64,000 bases of DNA. It comes from Nesterenkonia lutea. Its GTDB lineage: Bacteria > Actinomycetota > Actinomycetes > Actinomycetales > Micrococcaceae. The notes below the pieces were generated by a model. It had not been told where the DNA came from and did no database searches. It saw nothing but the letters and a program-made list of their open reading frames with translations. Shown piece by piece: positions 34,463 to 44,115 of the stretch (position 1 is its first letter; the number at the start of each line of letters is the position of its first letter). The position numbers were made by a program, and so were the translations under genes. Location: the NCBI RefSeq assembly GCF_014873955.1, contig NZ_JADBED010000001.1, positions 2,046,001 through 2,110,000 on the forward strand. Direction: 5' to 3'.

Positions 34463-36316
34463 TCAGGCCGTGATGAACCGTCCGCGGATCTCCTCGACGG
34501 TCTGCTCACCGATGGTTGCGATGATCGCCAGCTCGCGGCGCAGCGCGACGTAGTCCTCGGAGTCCAGATGGGCGCTGAAGTCTCTGGCGCACTGGGCCAG
34601 GCGCTCTGCTCCCAGCATCTCGGAGGAGACCCTGATGCTTGCGAGAGCGTCGGCCGTCGCAGTGTGGTCCTCTGCCGCTGCCGCGAGGCGCAGATTCGCC
34701 CAGCGTCTCGGCCAGATGATTCCGAAGGTGTTGACCAGCTCTCGGGCGAAGTCCTCCGCGCCGTCGAGCTCCTCGGCCAGGGTGGTGATGATCTCGGCAT
34801 CCAGCAGGGGCAGCTCGAGCAGTCCTGCCCGCGGGCCTGCCGCAGGCAGGAGCAACATTCCATCGGCGTTCCGGGCGGTCTTCGCCCATGAGGTCTGGCC
34901 CCTGGCCATCCGGTTCATCGCGCGGGGGTAGTAGAGGTAGGTCAGGTAGACGTAGCCGAGGTACACCAGCCCGTAGAAGATGCCGCTGGCCAGGCTGATG
35001 TCCTCGCGGCAGGTGTACTTGTAGAGGAGCCCCCAGAGGAAATACGGGAGGATGAGGAACACGGCGGCCAGCAGCACGATCCACTCCAGCGAGCCTCCGG
35101 CCGTGAATTGGATCCGCCCCTCGGTCACGGCCAGCACCAGCAGCAGCGGGCCCAGCAGCAGGTTGATCATCAGCAGCCAGGGCTGGCTCATGAAATAGTG
35201 GATCTCCGCCCATCCTGAGCGACGCAGGTTGCCGCTGCGTCGAAGCGGCGGAAGCAGCTCGGCGCACTCCATGTTCCCCTGCGCCCAACGCGTGCGCTGG
35301 GTCAGCAGCCGCCGAGTATAGGGCAGGGCCTCCTGAGAGACGTGGGCCTCGGGGACATAGTGAGTGCGGTGCCCGCCGGCGATGATGTTCAGCCCGAGCT
35401 CATAGTCCTCGCAGAGCTTCCTGCCCCAGGGCTGGCCGTACTCCGCGTCCAGGTCATCGAGCACCGAGAGCCGGGTGAACTGGCCGTTTCCACCCATGCC
35501 CACCGTTCCGGTCTTCACGCGCAGCATCTGCATGGCCGAGTTCGAGGTGCGAAACTCGATGTCCTGCATCCGGATCAGCGTCCTGCCCAGAAAGTTCTTC
35601 AGTCCTCCGGAGAGGGGACGGGGTCGGCGATCCCCGCGGTTCTTCATCCAGACCTCCAGCTGCACGGCGCCCACGGTGTCCTCACCGAAGGCGTCAGGCC
35701 CTGCCAGCAGGTCAAGGGCGTTGCCGGAGAGGAAGCCGTCCGCGTCGAGCACACCGATCACCGTGCGGCGGCGCTGGCTCCGGTCTTGGCTCGCCGCTGC
35801 CGAGATCACCCGATAGGCCGCGTTCAGGGCATGGCCCTTGCCCGTCCTCGCCTCGGGCCGGCGTCGCGAGATCAGATGAACCTTGTCGTCGAAGTCCTGC
35901 AGTTTTCGCACGATCGAAGCGGTGGCGTCTTCGCTGGCGTCATCGATGACCCAGACGTGGAGCCCAGGAAAAGTTGTCCGTGCTGCGGACACCGTCTCCG
36001 CGATGACGCTCTCCTCATCGCGGCAGGGGATCATCACATGCCAGGTCAGCGCGTCAGCGCTTCCCGGTCGGCTCGCTCTGCGCACCACATAGGTGTGCAC
36101 GAGCAGGGAGATGTAGGTCAGCGCCAGCGAGGAGATGACGGTGACCGTGATCAGACCGGCGTCGCGGACCGGGTGCGCCCCGAAATCACCGAAGGCCCCG
36201 GAGAAGCAGAACACCGTGGCGGCGAGGGCGCCATAGAGGGCACAGCCGAGGAAGACCAGCGGCGAGACGCGGAGGGTGCGCTGCCGGGTCGACACATTCC
36301 TGGGACCCGAATACAT
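34463..36316 (-). CDS. Processive family-2 glycosyltransferase fused to a degenerate Hpt domain
   Basis: A 617-residue membrane enzyme. Two N-terminal helices (about 20-40 and 55-78) precede a GT2 domain with VIDDASED (123-130), DAD (191-193), ED (303-304) and QRTRW (340-344), the pattern of processive synthases (cellulose, hyaluronan, chitin type). About four further helices follow (375-465). After a Pro/Gly linker, residues 503-617 resemble an Hpt four-helix bundle: ASIRVSSEMLGA aligns with the Hpt core, but the phosphorylated His is Ala559 and the following Lys is Arg562. It is transcribed after the histidine kinase, 12 bases apart. Likely makes an exopolysaccharide under phosphorelay-linked control; the polymer is unknown. 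Confidence 0.85.
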   Translation of the reverse strand: MYSGPRNVSTRQRTLRVSPLVFLGCALYGALAATVFCFSGAFGDFGAHPVRDAGLITVTVISSLALTYISLLVHTYVVRRASRPGSADALTWHVMIPCRDEESVIAETVSAARTTFPGLHVWVIDDASEDATASIVRKLQDFDDKVHLISRRRPEARTGKGHALNAAYRVISAAASQDRSQRRRTVIGVLDADGFLSGNALDLLAGPDAFGEDTVGAVQLEVWMKNRGDRRPRPLSGGLKNFLGRTLIRMQDIEFRTSNSAMQMLRVKTGTVGMGGNGQFTRLSVLDDLDAEYGQPWGRKLCEDYELGLNIIAGGHRTHYVPEAHVSQEALPYTRRLLTQRTRWAQGNMECAELLPPLRRSGNLRRSGWAEIHYFMSQPWLLMINLLLGPLLLVLAVTEGRIQFTAGGSLEWIVLLAAVFLILPYFLWGLLYKYTCREDISLASGIFYGLVYLGYVYLTYLYYPRAMNRMARGQTSWAKTARNADGMLLLPAAGPRAGLLELPLLDAEIITTLAEELDGAEDFARELVNTFGIIWPRRWANLRLAAAAEDHTATADALASIRVSSEMLGAERLAQCARDFSAHLDSEDYVALRRELAIIATIGEQTVEEIRGRFITA

Positions 36317-36328
36317 GGTCCGGCCCGG

Positions 36329-38035
36329 TCAGTCGCCGGCGGCGTGCGCACGCCGACTGATGTGGTGGTCGAGCGTGAACCGGAAGCGGGAACCCTCGCC
36401 GGGCGCGGAGCGCACCGTGATGGACCCCCCATGGGCCTCGATGATGGACTGCGAGAGCGCGAGTCCCAGACCGGCTCCCGCGGTGGCGGACTGACGTGCC
36501 GCCGGCGCCCGATAGAAGGGGGTGAAGACCTGGCTGGCCTCCTTCTGGCTCATCCCGGGCCCGTCATCAGAGACCTGCACGAAGACTCCCTCGGCTCCCT
36601 CCGGCACGGTGCCGGCCGTCACCGTGACGTGACCGCCCGTCTGGGTGTACTTCAAGGCATTGCTGATCAGGTTGTCGATGACCTGGGCAAGACGCAGGCT
36701 GTCGGCGATGACGGGCACTGAGCTCTCCAGCTGCGTCTCCAGCGAGATCCCCCGCGTCACCGCCAGCGGGTGAAATCCCTTCACGCAGTCGGCGACGAGC
36801 TCCTCCAGGTCGAGGCTGCGCATATCCAGGGTCAGCCGTCCCACCACGGCCTGCTGCTCCAGCAGCAGATCCTCCACCAGCTTGCTCAGCCTCTCGGCAT
36901 TGCGCCGAATCACCGAGAGCTGCTCCAGGGAGTCCTCCCGGGCGGCGGAGACCGGCAGCTCCTGCAGCGCGTCCTCGGTGAAGTCGGCGAAGCCGACGAT
37001 GGAGGTCAGCGGGGTCCGCATCTCGTGGGAGACCGTCGCGATGATCTCGTGCTGCGCACGCAGCAGGTGGTGCTCCTCGGTGATGTCGCGAAAGATCAGA
37101 AAGATGGCGTCCCGGGAGCCGTCCTCGGCGAGCACAGCTCGCGCGCTCACGGTGATGACCCGCTGCTCCGGCCCAGGAGCACCGGCCAAGAAGTTGAAGT
37201 TGTCGAACTCCTCTCCTCTGTTCGCACGCGCCGCGGGACGACTGTCCGGAGGAATCGAGGTTCCGTCGGTGTAGAAGATCAGGTGTCCGGCCTCGGTGGG
37301 GTCGGGGTTCCCCTCTGAGGAGACCACGGCATGGATCTCTCGCTGAGCGCGGTTCGTCATCACGTCATTGCCGTGGGCATCCATCACCAGGACCCCAACG
37401 TTGAGGTTCTCCCCCACGTCGCGCAGGAGCCGGTCACTGCGTTCGCGCTGCATGCCCATCTTGCGCTCACCGGCGAGCGCTCGCTCCATCTCGGCCCGGC
37501 TGGCCTCGACCCGCTGCAAGATTCCGATCACGGCGAGGGACATCACGGCCAGTGCGACCGGCAGCACGGTGTAGCGGGAGAACGAGGCGACGTTCAGCGG
37601 CTCGGTGATCACCGCCAGCGAGGGGATGCTGATGGTCAGGATCACCATTCCCACCGCAAGCCCGGCTCCCGCGCGCCGAAATCTCACCACGAGCCAGAGG
37701 GAGGGCACCAGGCTCAGCGTGGACAGGACCGCGCCGTCCGGCAGGGTGGCGACGCGGCAGATGCCGCAGGCGACGATGCTGATGACCGGAACGGTCCACT
37801 CCAGCGGCCGTGGCAGCCCCTGACGTGGGGCGAAGACGACGGCGACCGTGGCCGCCAGCAGCAGCCCCAGGCCCAGCGCGACTCCGGCCAGCGAGGTGGT
37901 CTCGGGTTCGTAGATCGCCAGCGCCAGCACTGGAGCTGCGAGCACCACGAGGAAGGTGAGCTGTTGAACGAGAGAGAAAGATTTGCCGCTGGAGTGGTAG
38001 AGCAGCGCCCCCGCAAGGGTCCCGATACGCGTCAT
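36329..38035 (-). CDS. Membrane sensor histidine kinase with PAS domain
   Basis: A 568-residue kinase: six or so N-terminal helices (about 25-175) without a large external loop, a coiled region (176-205), a PAS-like domain (about 206-320), then HisKA with H337 in TVSHEMRTPL, and HATPase with DNLISNALKYT, DDGPGMS and AGLGLALS. The membrane part looks like an intramembrane or ligand-binding sensor. It is the first gene of the operon with the glycosyltransferase; the likely receiver is the convergent single-domain protein at 34034. GTAGGG precedes the ATG. Signal unknown. Confidence 0.92.
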   Translation of the reverse strand: MTRIGTLAGALLYHSSGKSFSLVQQLTFLVVLAAPVLALAIYEPETTSLAGVALGLGLLLAATVAVVFAPRQGLPRPLEWTVPVISIVACGICRVATLPDGAVLSTLSLVPSLWLVVRFRRAGAGLAVGMVILTISIPSLAVITEPLNVASFSRYTVLPVALAVMSLAVIGILQRVEASRAEMERALAGERKMGMQRERSDRLLRDVGENLNVGVLVMDAHGNDVMTNRAQREIHAVVSSEGNPDPTEAGHLIFYTDGTSIPPDSRPAARANRGEEFDNFNFLAGAPGPEQRVITVSARAVLAEDGSRDAIFLIFRDITEEHHLLRAQHEIIATVSHEMRTPLTSIVGFADFTEDALQELPVSAAREDSLEQLSVIRRNAERLSKLVEDLLLEQQAVVGRLTLDMRSLDLEELVADCVKGFHPLAVTRGISLETQLESSVPVIADSLRLAQVIDNLISNALKYTQTGGHVTVTAGTVPEGAEGVFVQVSDDGPGMSQKEASQVFTPFYRAPAARQSATAGAGLGLALSQSIIEAHGGSITVRSAPGEGSRFRFTLDHHISRRAHAAGD

Positions 38036-38091
38036 GATGTCCCTACCTTACTGGTGAGGACCAGGGTATGAGTCTTTTGACCTGGGGCGGA

Positions 38092-39045
38092 TCAGAGTCC
38101 GAGCGAGGACTGCACCTCGACGAGTGCCTGTGCGGAGCTGCGCAGCGACTCGGCCTCGTGTTCTGAGAAGGGAGTGGTCGTCACCGGCTGCACTCCCCGG
38201 GCGGAGACCACGCTGGGGATGGACAGCGCCACACCGCTGATGTCGAGGAAGCCGTCCAGCACGCTGCTCACCGGCAGGATGGCGTGCTCATCATGGAGGA
38301 TCGCCTCCACGATCCGGGTCGCGGAGAGGCCGATGGCGTAGTTGGTGGTGCCCTTTCCTGCGATGACCTGATAGGCGGCGTGGCGGACTTCGTCGGAGAG
38401 GGTGTCCAGCTCATCGGCGCTGAAGACCCGAGCGCCTTCGCGCTCCCAGTCCAGCAGCGGGGTCACGCCGATGCTGGCGGCGGACCAGAGCGGGAACTCG
38501 GTGTCCCCATGCTCCCCGACGATATGGGCATGCACGCTGGACTGGGCCACCCCGGCCCGCCGAGCGAGCTTCCAGCGCAGCCTCGCCGTGTCCAGCACGG
38601 TCCCGGAGGAGAAGACCCGGCCGCTGGGCAGCCCGGAGATCTGCTGGGCGGCCACGGTCAGCACGTCACAGGGGTTGGTGACCAACAGGTACACCGCCTC
38701 AGGGGCGCGTTCGAGCAGCTTCGGAAGCATGCTTCGAAGGATCTCCACATTGGTGCCCGCGAGGTCCAGCCGCGTCTGGCCGGGGTGCTGCTTGGCCCCG
38801 GCAGTGATCACGACGACGTCGGCGCCCTCCACGTGCTTCAGATCCGCGCCGCCGTCGATGTCGCTGGCGCCGGTGAACTGGCTTCCGTGGGCCAGGTCCA
38901 GGACCTCAGCCTCCACCCGGGCGGCGTCGACGTCGTAAAGCCGCACGTGCCGGGCAGAGCCTCTGATCATGGCCGCATAGGCGGTGGCTGTGCCGACGCT
39001 GCCGGCTCCGACGATGGCCAGGGTGGAGTTCTCGATGACGCTCAT
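38092..39045 (-). CDS. ldh: L-lactate dehydrogenase
   Basis: NAD-dependent interconversion of pyruvate and L-lactate. 317 residues with GAGSVG near residue 14, AGAKQHPGQTRLDL (Gln at the substrate-specificity site, which marks lactate rather than malate dehydrogenase), and catalytic His in GEHGDTEF. TAGGCT ends six bases before the ATG, suggesting a leaderless transcript. Confidence 0.93.
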   Translation of the reverse strand: MSVIENSTLAIVGAGSVGTATAYAAMIRGSARHVRLYDVDAARVEAEVLDLAHGSQFTGASDIDGGADLKHVEGADVVVITAGAKQHPGQTRLDLAGTNVEILRSMLPKLLERAPEAVYLLVTNPCDVLTVAAQQISGLPSGRVFSSGTVLDTARLRWKLARRAGVAQSSVHAHIVGEHGDTEFPLWSAASIGVTPLLDWEREGARVFSADELDTLSDEVRHAAYQVIAGKGTTNYAIGLSATRIVEAILHDEHAILPVSSVLDGFLDISGVALSIPSVVSARGVQPVTTTPFSEHEAESLRSSAQALVEVQSSLGL

Positions 39046-39051
39046 CCGGTC

Positions 39052-39057
39052 AGCCTA
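39052..39057 (-). promoter_or_regulatory. -10 box of ldh (leaderless)
   Basis: TAGGCT on the minus strand ends six bases before the start codon, so transcription should begin at or beside the ATG. Confidence 0.5.
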
Positions 39058-39084
39058 GGGCAGCTCGCTGGACCGGGACAGGGG

Positions 39085-39438
39085 TCACTTCCAGCAGAGG
39101 CAGAACGGGTGCCCCGCGGGGTCGGCGTAGACGTTGAAACGCTGGGCCCCGGCGGCCATCTCCAGCACCTCTGCGCCCAGCTCGACGACCTCGGTGTGCG
39201 CCACAGCGATGTCCTCGACATCGAGGTCGAGGTGGATCTGCTGCGGCCGGCCCTCCGGCCACTGCGGCGGCTGGTGATCCGGCGCGAGCTGCACGGCGAG
39301 CTGAGGCTCCCCCCGCACCGAGACCGTGTGCCAGTCCTCCTCGCGGTGCACCTCCCCGCCCATGACGCTGGCCCAGAAGCTGCTCTCGGCGTGGATGTCG
39401 GAGGCGTCGAAGACGACTGTCTGCGCTGTGATCTTCAT
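39085..39438 (-). CDS. VOC-family (glyoxalase-like) protein
   Basis: A 117-residue protein from the ATG at 39438 with two beta-alpha-beta-beta-beta modules of the vicinal oxygen chelate fold (VVFDASDIHAESSFWASVMG; QIHLDLDVEDIAVAHTEV; FNVYADPAGHPFCLCW). Conserved His and Glu may bind metal. Substrate unknown; some such proteins confer drug binding. Monocistronic. Confidence 0.8.
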   Translation of the reverse strand: MKITAQTVVFDASDIHAESSFWASVMGGEVHREEDWHTVSVRGEPQLAVQLAPDHQPPQWPEGRPQQIHLDLDVEDIAVAHTEVVELGAEVLEMAAGAQRFNVYADPAGHPFCLCWK

Positions 39439-39486
39439 GCGACCCAGTCTGCGCCGGGCCGGATGCCCGGTCAATGGCAGCGCAGG

Positions 39487-40252
<766 letters not shown>

Positions 40253-40266
<14 letters not shown>

Positions 40267-40921
40267 AGCGGTCCAATCTTCGCTCGAGGCGGTCTTGAAT
40301 CATGGAGAGCACCAGACAGAACACCCAGTAGATCACCGCCGCCTCCACATAGACGATCATGAACTCCTGGCTGAACGCGGCTATCTCCTGGGCCACCCGG
40401 AACATCTCGGTGACGAGGATGAGCGAGGCCAGCGAGGTGTCCTTGACCAGGGAGATGAAGGTGTTCGACAGCGGCGGCACCGAGACTCGCGCCGCCTGCG
40501 GCAGGATCAGCCGTCGCAGCGACTGGCTGCGGGACATGCCGATGGTGTACCCGGCCTCCCACTGACCCTTGGGCACCGAGAGGATGGCCGCCCGGATGAT
40601 CTCCGCCGCATAGCCGCCCACATTCATCGAGAAGGCGAACACCGCGCTGGGCCACGGGTCGAAGGAGAGTCCGATCGAGGGCAGCCCGTAGAAGATCACG
40701 AAGAGCTGCACCAGCAGCGGGGTGCCCCGGATCACCGAGATATAGAAGCGGGCGATGCCGGAGAACAGCCGATTGCCGCTGATGCGCATCATCGCCAGCA
40801 GCAGCGCCAGGCTCAGTCCCAGCGTGAAGCTCGCCAGCGTCAGCGGGATCGTCCCGGTCAGCCCCCCGCGCAGCAGCGGCCAGAAGGAATCGCTGATCAG
40901 CGCCCAATCGATGTCGATCAC
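40253..40921 (-). CDS. Amino-acid ABC transporter permease (cystine-type)
   Basis: A 222-residue HisM-type permease with about five helices and the EAA loop ([20 protein letters not shown]). [20 protein letters not shown] and [14 protein letters not shown] are typical of cystine/His permeases. Starts 36 bases after the binding-protein stop. Confidence 0.9.
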
Positions 40922-40957
40922 GGGTTGCCCCCTATCGCGACCTGCCCGTCAGGGAGA

Positions 40958-41794
40958 TCATTCACTGACGTCCTCGCCGAAGTACTTCTCTGAGATCTCG
41001 GCCAGGGTGCCGTCCTCGGCGAGGGTGGCCATGGCCTCGTCCACGGCCTCGACCAGTGAGTCGCTGCCCTGACGGAAGGTCAGCGCGGAGAGGGACTGCT
41101 CCTCGGTCTCGGCGGCGATCTTGATGTTCTCGTTGTTCTCCGTGGCCTGGTAGTCCAGGTAGGTGAGCTTGTCGTTGACGGTGGCGTCCACCCGGCCCTG
41201 CTCCAGGAGCGTCACGGACTGGGCCCAGCCTTCCACGGCCTCGACCTCGGCACCAGATTCGGTGGCCAGCTCGTACCAGTTCGAGGTCAGCGACTGTGCC
41301 GTGGTCGCGCCGTCGAGGTCTTCGAAGCTGGTGATCTCGTCATTGTCCTCAAGGGTGACGATCACCCCGTTGGAGACCGTATAGGGCGCGGAGAACTGGT
41401 AGCTCTCTTCGCGCTCCTCGGTGATGGAGACCTGGTTGGCGATCACGTCGAAGCGGGCTGACTCCAGCCCGGCGAACATCGCGTCCCACTGGGTCTCTTC
41501 GAACTCGACCTCGACGCCGAGCTCCTCGCCCACGGCGGTGACGATCTCCACGTCATATCCGGTGAGCTCCCCCGAGCCGTCCTCGTGGTAGCTGAAGGGA
41601 CGGTAGGTCCCCTCGGTGCCCACGGTGAGCACGCCCTGCTCCTGCACCTCTTCGAGCGTCAGCCCTGAGGCAGTCTCACCATCGGCGGCGCCGTCGGCAC
41701 TCTCCGACTGGGGGTCCTCACCCCCGCCGCAGGAGGTCAGCGCCAGTGCCGCGGCGGCAGAGACGGCGAGCGTGGAGATCAGGCGTGTGGTCAT
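40958..41794 (-). CDS. Amino-acid ABC transporter substrate-binding lipoprotein (cystine-type)
   Basis: A 278-residue SBP_bac_3 lipoprotein; lipobox LTSC with Cys 22. TYRPFSYHEDGSGELTGYDV and FDVIANQVSITEEREESYQF follow the FliY/TcyA pattern. First gene of the operon; GGGAAG precedes the ATG. Divergent from a DNA-repair-like gene. Cystine is the likely but unproven cargo. A 17-base-period direct repeat lies upstream. Confidence 0.87.
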   Translation of the reverse strand: MTTRLISTLAVSAAAALALTSCGGGEDPQSESADGAADGETASGLTLEEVQEQGVLTVGTEGTYRPFSYHEDGSGELTGYDVEIVTAVGEELGVEVEFEETQWDAMFAGLESARFDVIANQVSITEEREESYQFSAPYTVSNGVIVTLEDNDEITSFEDLDGATTAQSLTSNWYELATESGAEVEAVEGWAQSVTLLEQGRVDATVNDKLTYLDYQATENNENIKIAAETEEQSLSALTFRQGSDSLVEAVDEAMATLAEDGTLAEISEKYFGEDVSE

Positions 41795-41845
41795 AGAAGC
41801 TTCCCTTGGGTCGGCGCCCCATGCGGGCGGCGCGCAGCAGATCGG

Positions 41846-41875
41846 TCGTGGACAGGCATCAGTCGTTGACAGGCA
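41846..41875. promoter_or_regulatory. Direct repeat upstream of the cystine-type operon
   Basis: TCGTGGACAGGCA and TCGTTGACAGGCA, 17 bases apart, one mismatch. Possible regulator site on one face of the helix. Confidence 0.4.
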
Positions 41876-41942
41876 CAGAACGGTATCACCGGCCCGGCGC
41901 GGTGCAGCCCCCTCTGTTACGCCATACGTCGCCGAGCACCGG

Positions 41943-41948
41943 TAGCCT
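41943..41948 (+). promoter_or_regulatory. -10 box, leaderless
   Basis: TAGCCT ends six bases before the ATG at 41955. Confidence 0.5.
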
Positions 41949-41954
41949 GTGCCG

Positions 41955-42443
41955 ATGCGCATCTGGAGCCTTCACCCACGCCACCTCGACCGCCAGGGCC
42001 TCGTCGCCTGCTGGCGGGAGACCCTGCTGGCCCAGGCGGTGCTGAACGGAGGCACCAGGGGGTATACGAATCACCCGCAGCTGATCCGGTTCCGCGCCCG
42101 GCCCGAGCCGCTGGCCGCCGTCGGCACCTATCTGCACGGCGTCGTCGAGGAGGCGGAGAGCCGCGGGTACCGCTTCGACCGCAGCAAGATCCTCAGCGGC
42201 AGGGCGCCCGGGGAGGACGGTGCGGAGACGTTGGACGTGACCGAGGGCCAGCTGCTCCTGGAATGGGAGCATCTGGGCGCCAAGCTCGCGGCCCGGTCAC
42301 CGGAGAAGGCGCGGGAGAACCTGCTCGCCGCACAGGCACAGACGCCCCGACCTCCTGTCCCCGCCCCGCATCCGATGATGCGGGTGGTCCCCGGCTCGGT
42401 CGAGCCCTGGGAGCGCGCGGAAGCGTCCCGGCCCGGCCACTGA
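41955..42443 (+). CDS. Pyrimidine-dimer DNA glycosylase / endonuclease V-like protein
   Basis: A 162-residue protein beginning MRIWSLHPRHLDRQGLVA and continuing with WRETLLAQAVLNGGTRGYTNHPQL and RFRA, the signature of the T4 endonuclease V-like family often named pyrimidine-dimer DNA glycosylase. In the phage enzyme Thr2 is the nucleophile; here residue 2 is Arg, so true glycosylase activity is doubtful. The last 45 residues are Pro-rich. The ATG is six bases after a -10 box. A strong bidirectional hairpin follows. Confidence 0.72.
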   Translation: MRIWSLHPRHLDRQGLVACWRETLLAQAVLNGGTRGYTNHPQLIRFRARPEPLAAVGTYLHGVVEEAESRGYRFDRSKILSGRAPGEDGAETLDVTEGQLLLEWEHLGAKLAARSPEKARENLLAAQAQTPRPPVPAPHPMMRVVPGSVEPWERAEASRPGH

Positions 42444-42479
42444 GCCGGAGCCGCCTGCCGCTGAGCAGGCGGCTCCGGC
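42444..42479. terminator. Bidirectional terminator hairpin
   Basis: A perfect 15-bp stem GCCGGAGCCGCCTGC with complement, loop CGCTGA, directly after one stop codon and ten bases from the metQ stop on the other strand. Confidence 0.85.
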
Positions 42480-42489
42480 CGATCGCGGA

Positions 42490-43338
42490 TCAGAAGGCCG
42501 GGGCCAGCGTCTCGTCGTGCTCCTCGACGAGGAACTCGCGCACCTCGTCGCTGGTCATGGCGTCCTCGAGGACCTGGATCTTCTCGGTGTCGAGGTCACC
42601 CTCGCGGGCCACCACGGAGATTGCGAAGCGCTCGTCGATGTTCTCCTCCACGGCGATCGCGTCTTCGGGAGTCAGTCCGAGACTGCCGATATAGGTCGGG
42701 TAGTTGAAGACGGCGGCGATGCCCTCCTCCTCATAGGCAGAGGTGAGGTTCAGCAGGTCCACCTGGACCCATTCGATGTTCTTCGGGTTCTCCTCGACAT
42801 CTGCCAGCGTGCCTTCGAACCCGACGCCCTCGGCGAGGGTGATGAGCCCCTGATCGTCGAGGATCGCCAGCGCGCGCCCCTCGTTGGAGGCATCGTTGGG
42901 CATCGCGATCCGGGCGCCGTCGGGGATCTCTTCGAGGGACTCGTAGTCCTGCGAGTAGAACCCGACGCGCGCGTTGTAGATCGGCTGCACGATGGCGAGC
43001 TCGGCGTCGTTCTCCTGGTTGTAGGCCTGCATGTACGGCTCGTGCTGGGCGAAGTTCGCGTCCACCTCGCCGTCGGCCAGCAGCCGGTTGTACTGGACGT
43101 TGTCGCTGACCTGCACCAGCTCGATCGTGTAGCCGTCCTCCTCGGCGACCTCGGCGGCGGCTTCGACCACATCGGTCATCGGGGTCGTGTGGGAGGCGAC
43201 CTGGATGAGCGTGTCCTCACCCTGCGCCCCATCGGCCGCCGGCTCGCCTGAACAGGCGGCGGTGGCGAAGAGCGCGAGGACGACGGCGGCCCCGCTGAGC
43301 GCGCGGACAGGACGGTTCTGCAGTGATTCGGCGTTCAA
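42490..43338 (-). CDS. metQ: Methionine ABC transporter substrate-binding lipoprotein (MetQ/NlpA)
   Basis: A 282-residue NlpA-type lipoprotein from a TTG start at 43338, chosen because GGAG lies four bases upstream; a TTG 51 bases earlier has no ribosome site. Lipobox TAAC with Cys 29. SHTTPMTDVVEAAAEVAEED, VQYNRLLADGEVDANFAQHEP and IAMPNDASNEGRALAIL are MetQ signatures. Last gene of metNIQ. Binds methionine outside the membrane. Confidence 0.9.
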   Translation of the reverse strand: MNAESLQNRPVRALSGAAVVLALFATAACSGEPAADGAQGEDTLIQVASHTTPMTDVVEAAAEVAEEDGYTIELVQVSDNVQYNRLLADGEVDANFAQHEPYMQAYNQENDAELAIVQPIYNARVGFYSQDYESLEEIPDGARIAMPNDASNEGRALAILDDQGLITLAEGVGFEGTLADVEENPKNIEWVQVDLLNLTSAYEEEGIAAVFNYPTYIGSLGLTPEDAIAVEENIDERFAISVVAREGDLDTEKIQVLEDAMTSDEVREFLVEEHDETLAPAF

Positions 43339-43437
43339 GGTTCTCCTCGATCGGAATGGATGGGCCGGTTGCGGGCCCTGTTGTGTCAACGACGTCGGCG
43401 CTCCAGTTATGCCAGGCTGCGGCTCTGCGCCGGATGC

Positions 43438-44115
43438 TCAGCGGGAGCGGCGGTCCAGCGCCATGGAGAGCCTCGTGCCGCAGGCCTGGATCAGCATCAC
43501 CAGGACCACGATCACGGCGATCGTCACGTACATGATGTCGTACTCATACCGCTGGTAGCCGTAGCGGATGGCAAAGTCTCCGACGCCGCCGCCGCCCACG
43601 ACCCCCATGATCGTGGAGTAGGAGATCATCGAGATCGTCACCGTGGTCAGAGAGAGCACCAGCCCGGAGCGCGCCTCGGGGTAGAGAAAGCGGGTGACCA
43701 GCTGCAGCGTGCTGGCTCCGAGCGAGTCGGCCAGCTCCACGGTGGCCTGCGGGATCTCCACGAGCGTCTGTTCAGCCCAGCGCGCGTAGAGCGCGATGGC
43801 CACGAAGGAGAGCGGGACGGCCGCCGCCGTGGTGCCGAAGGAGGTGCCCACTGCCCAGCGGGTGAAGGGGATCAGCGCCACCACGAAGAGCAGGAAGGGC
43901 ACTGAGCGGACCACGTTGACGAACCCGTTGAGCCCGGCATAGAGCCAGCCGCGCTCCTTGGGTCCGCCGCGGCGCGCCAGGTACATGCCGGTGCCCATGG
44001 GCAGGCCGATGAGGACGGCGGCCAGCAGCGACCAGCCCAGCATCGCCCCGGTCTCCAGGATGGAGGTGATGATCTCGCCCTGATAGGTCGCCAGCCGCTC
44101 GGCGAAGTCGTTCAC
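43438..44115 (-). CDS. metI: Methionine ABC transporter permease MetI
   Basis: A 225-residue permease with about five helices. FVNVVRSVPFLLFVVALIPFT and VGGGGVGDFAIRYGYQRYEYD are MetI marks. GTG start overlaps the metN stop by four bases. Confidence 0.92.
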   Translation of the reverse strand: MNDFAERLATYQGEIITSILETGAMLGWSLLAAVLIGLPMGTGMYLARRGGPKERGWLYAGLNGFVNVVRSVPFLLFVVALIPFTRWAVGTSFGTTAAAVPLSFVAIALYARWAEQTLVEIPQATVELADSLGASTLQLVTRFLYPEARSGLVLSLTTVTISMISYSTIMGVVGGGGVGDFAIRYGYQRYEYDIMYVTIAVIVVLVMLIQACGTRLSMALDRRSR

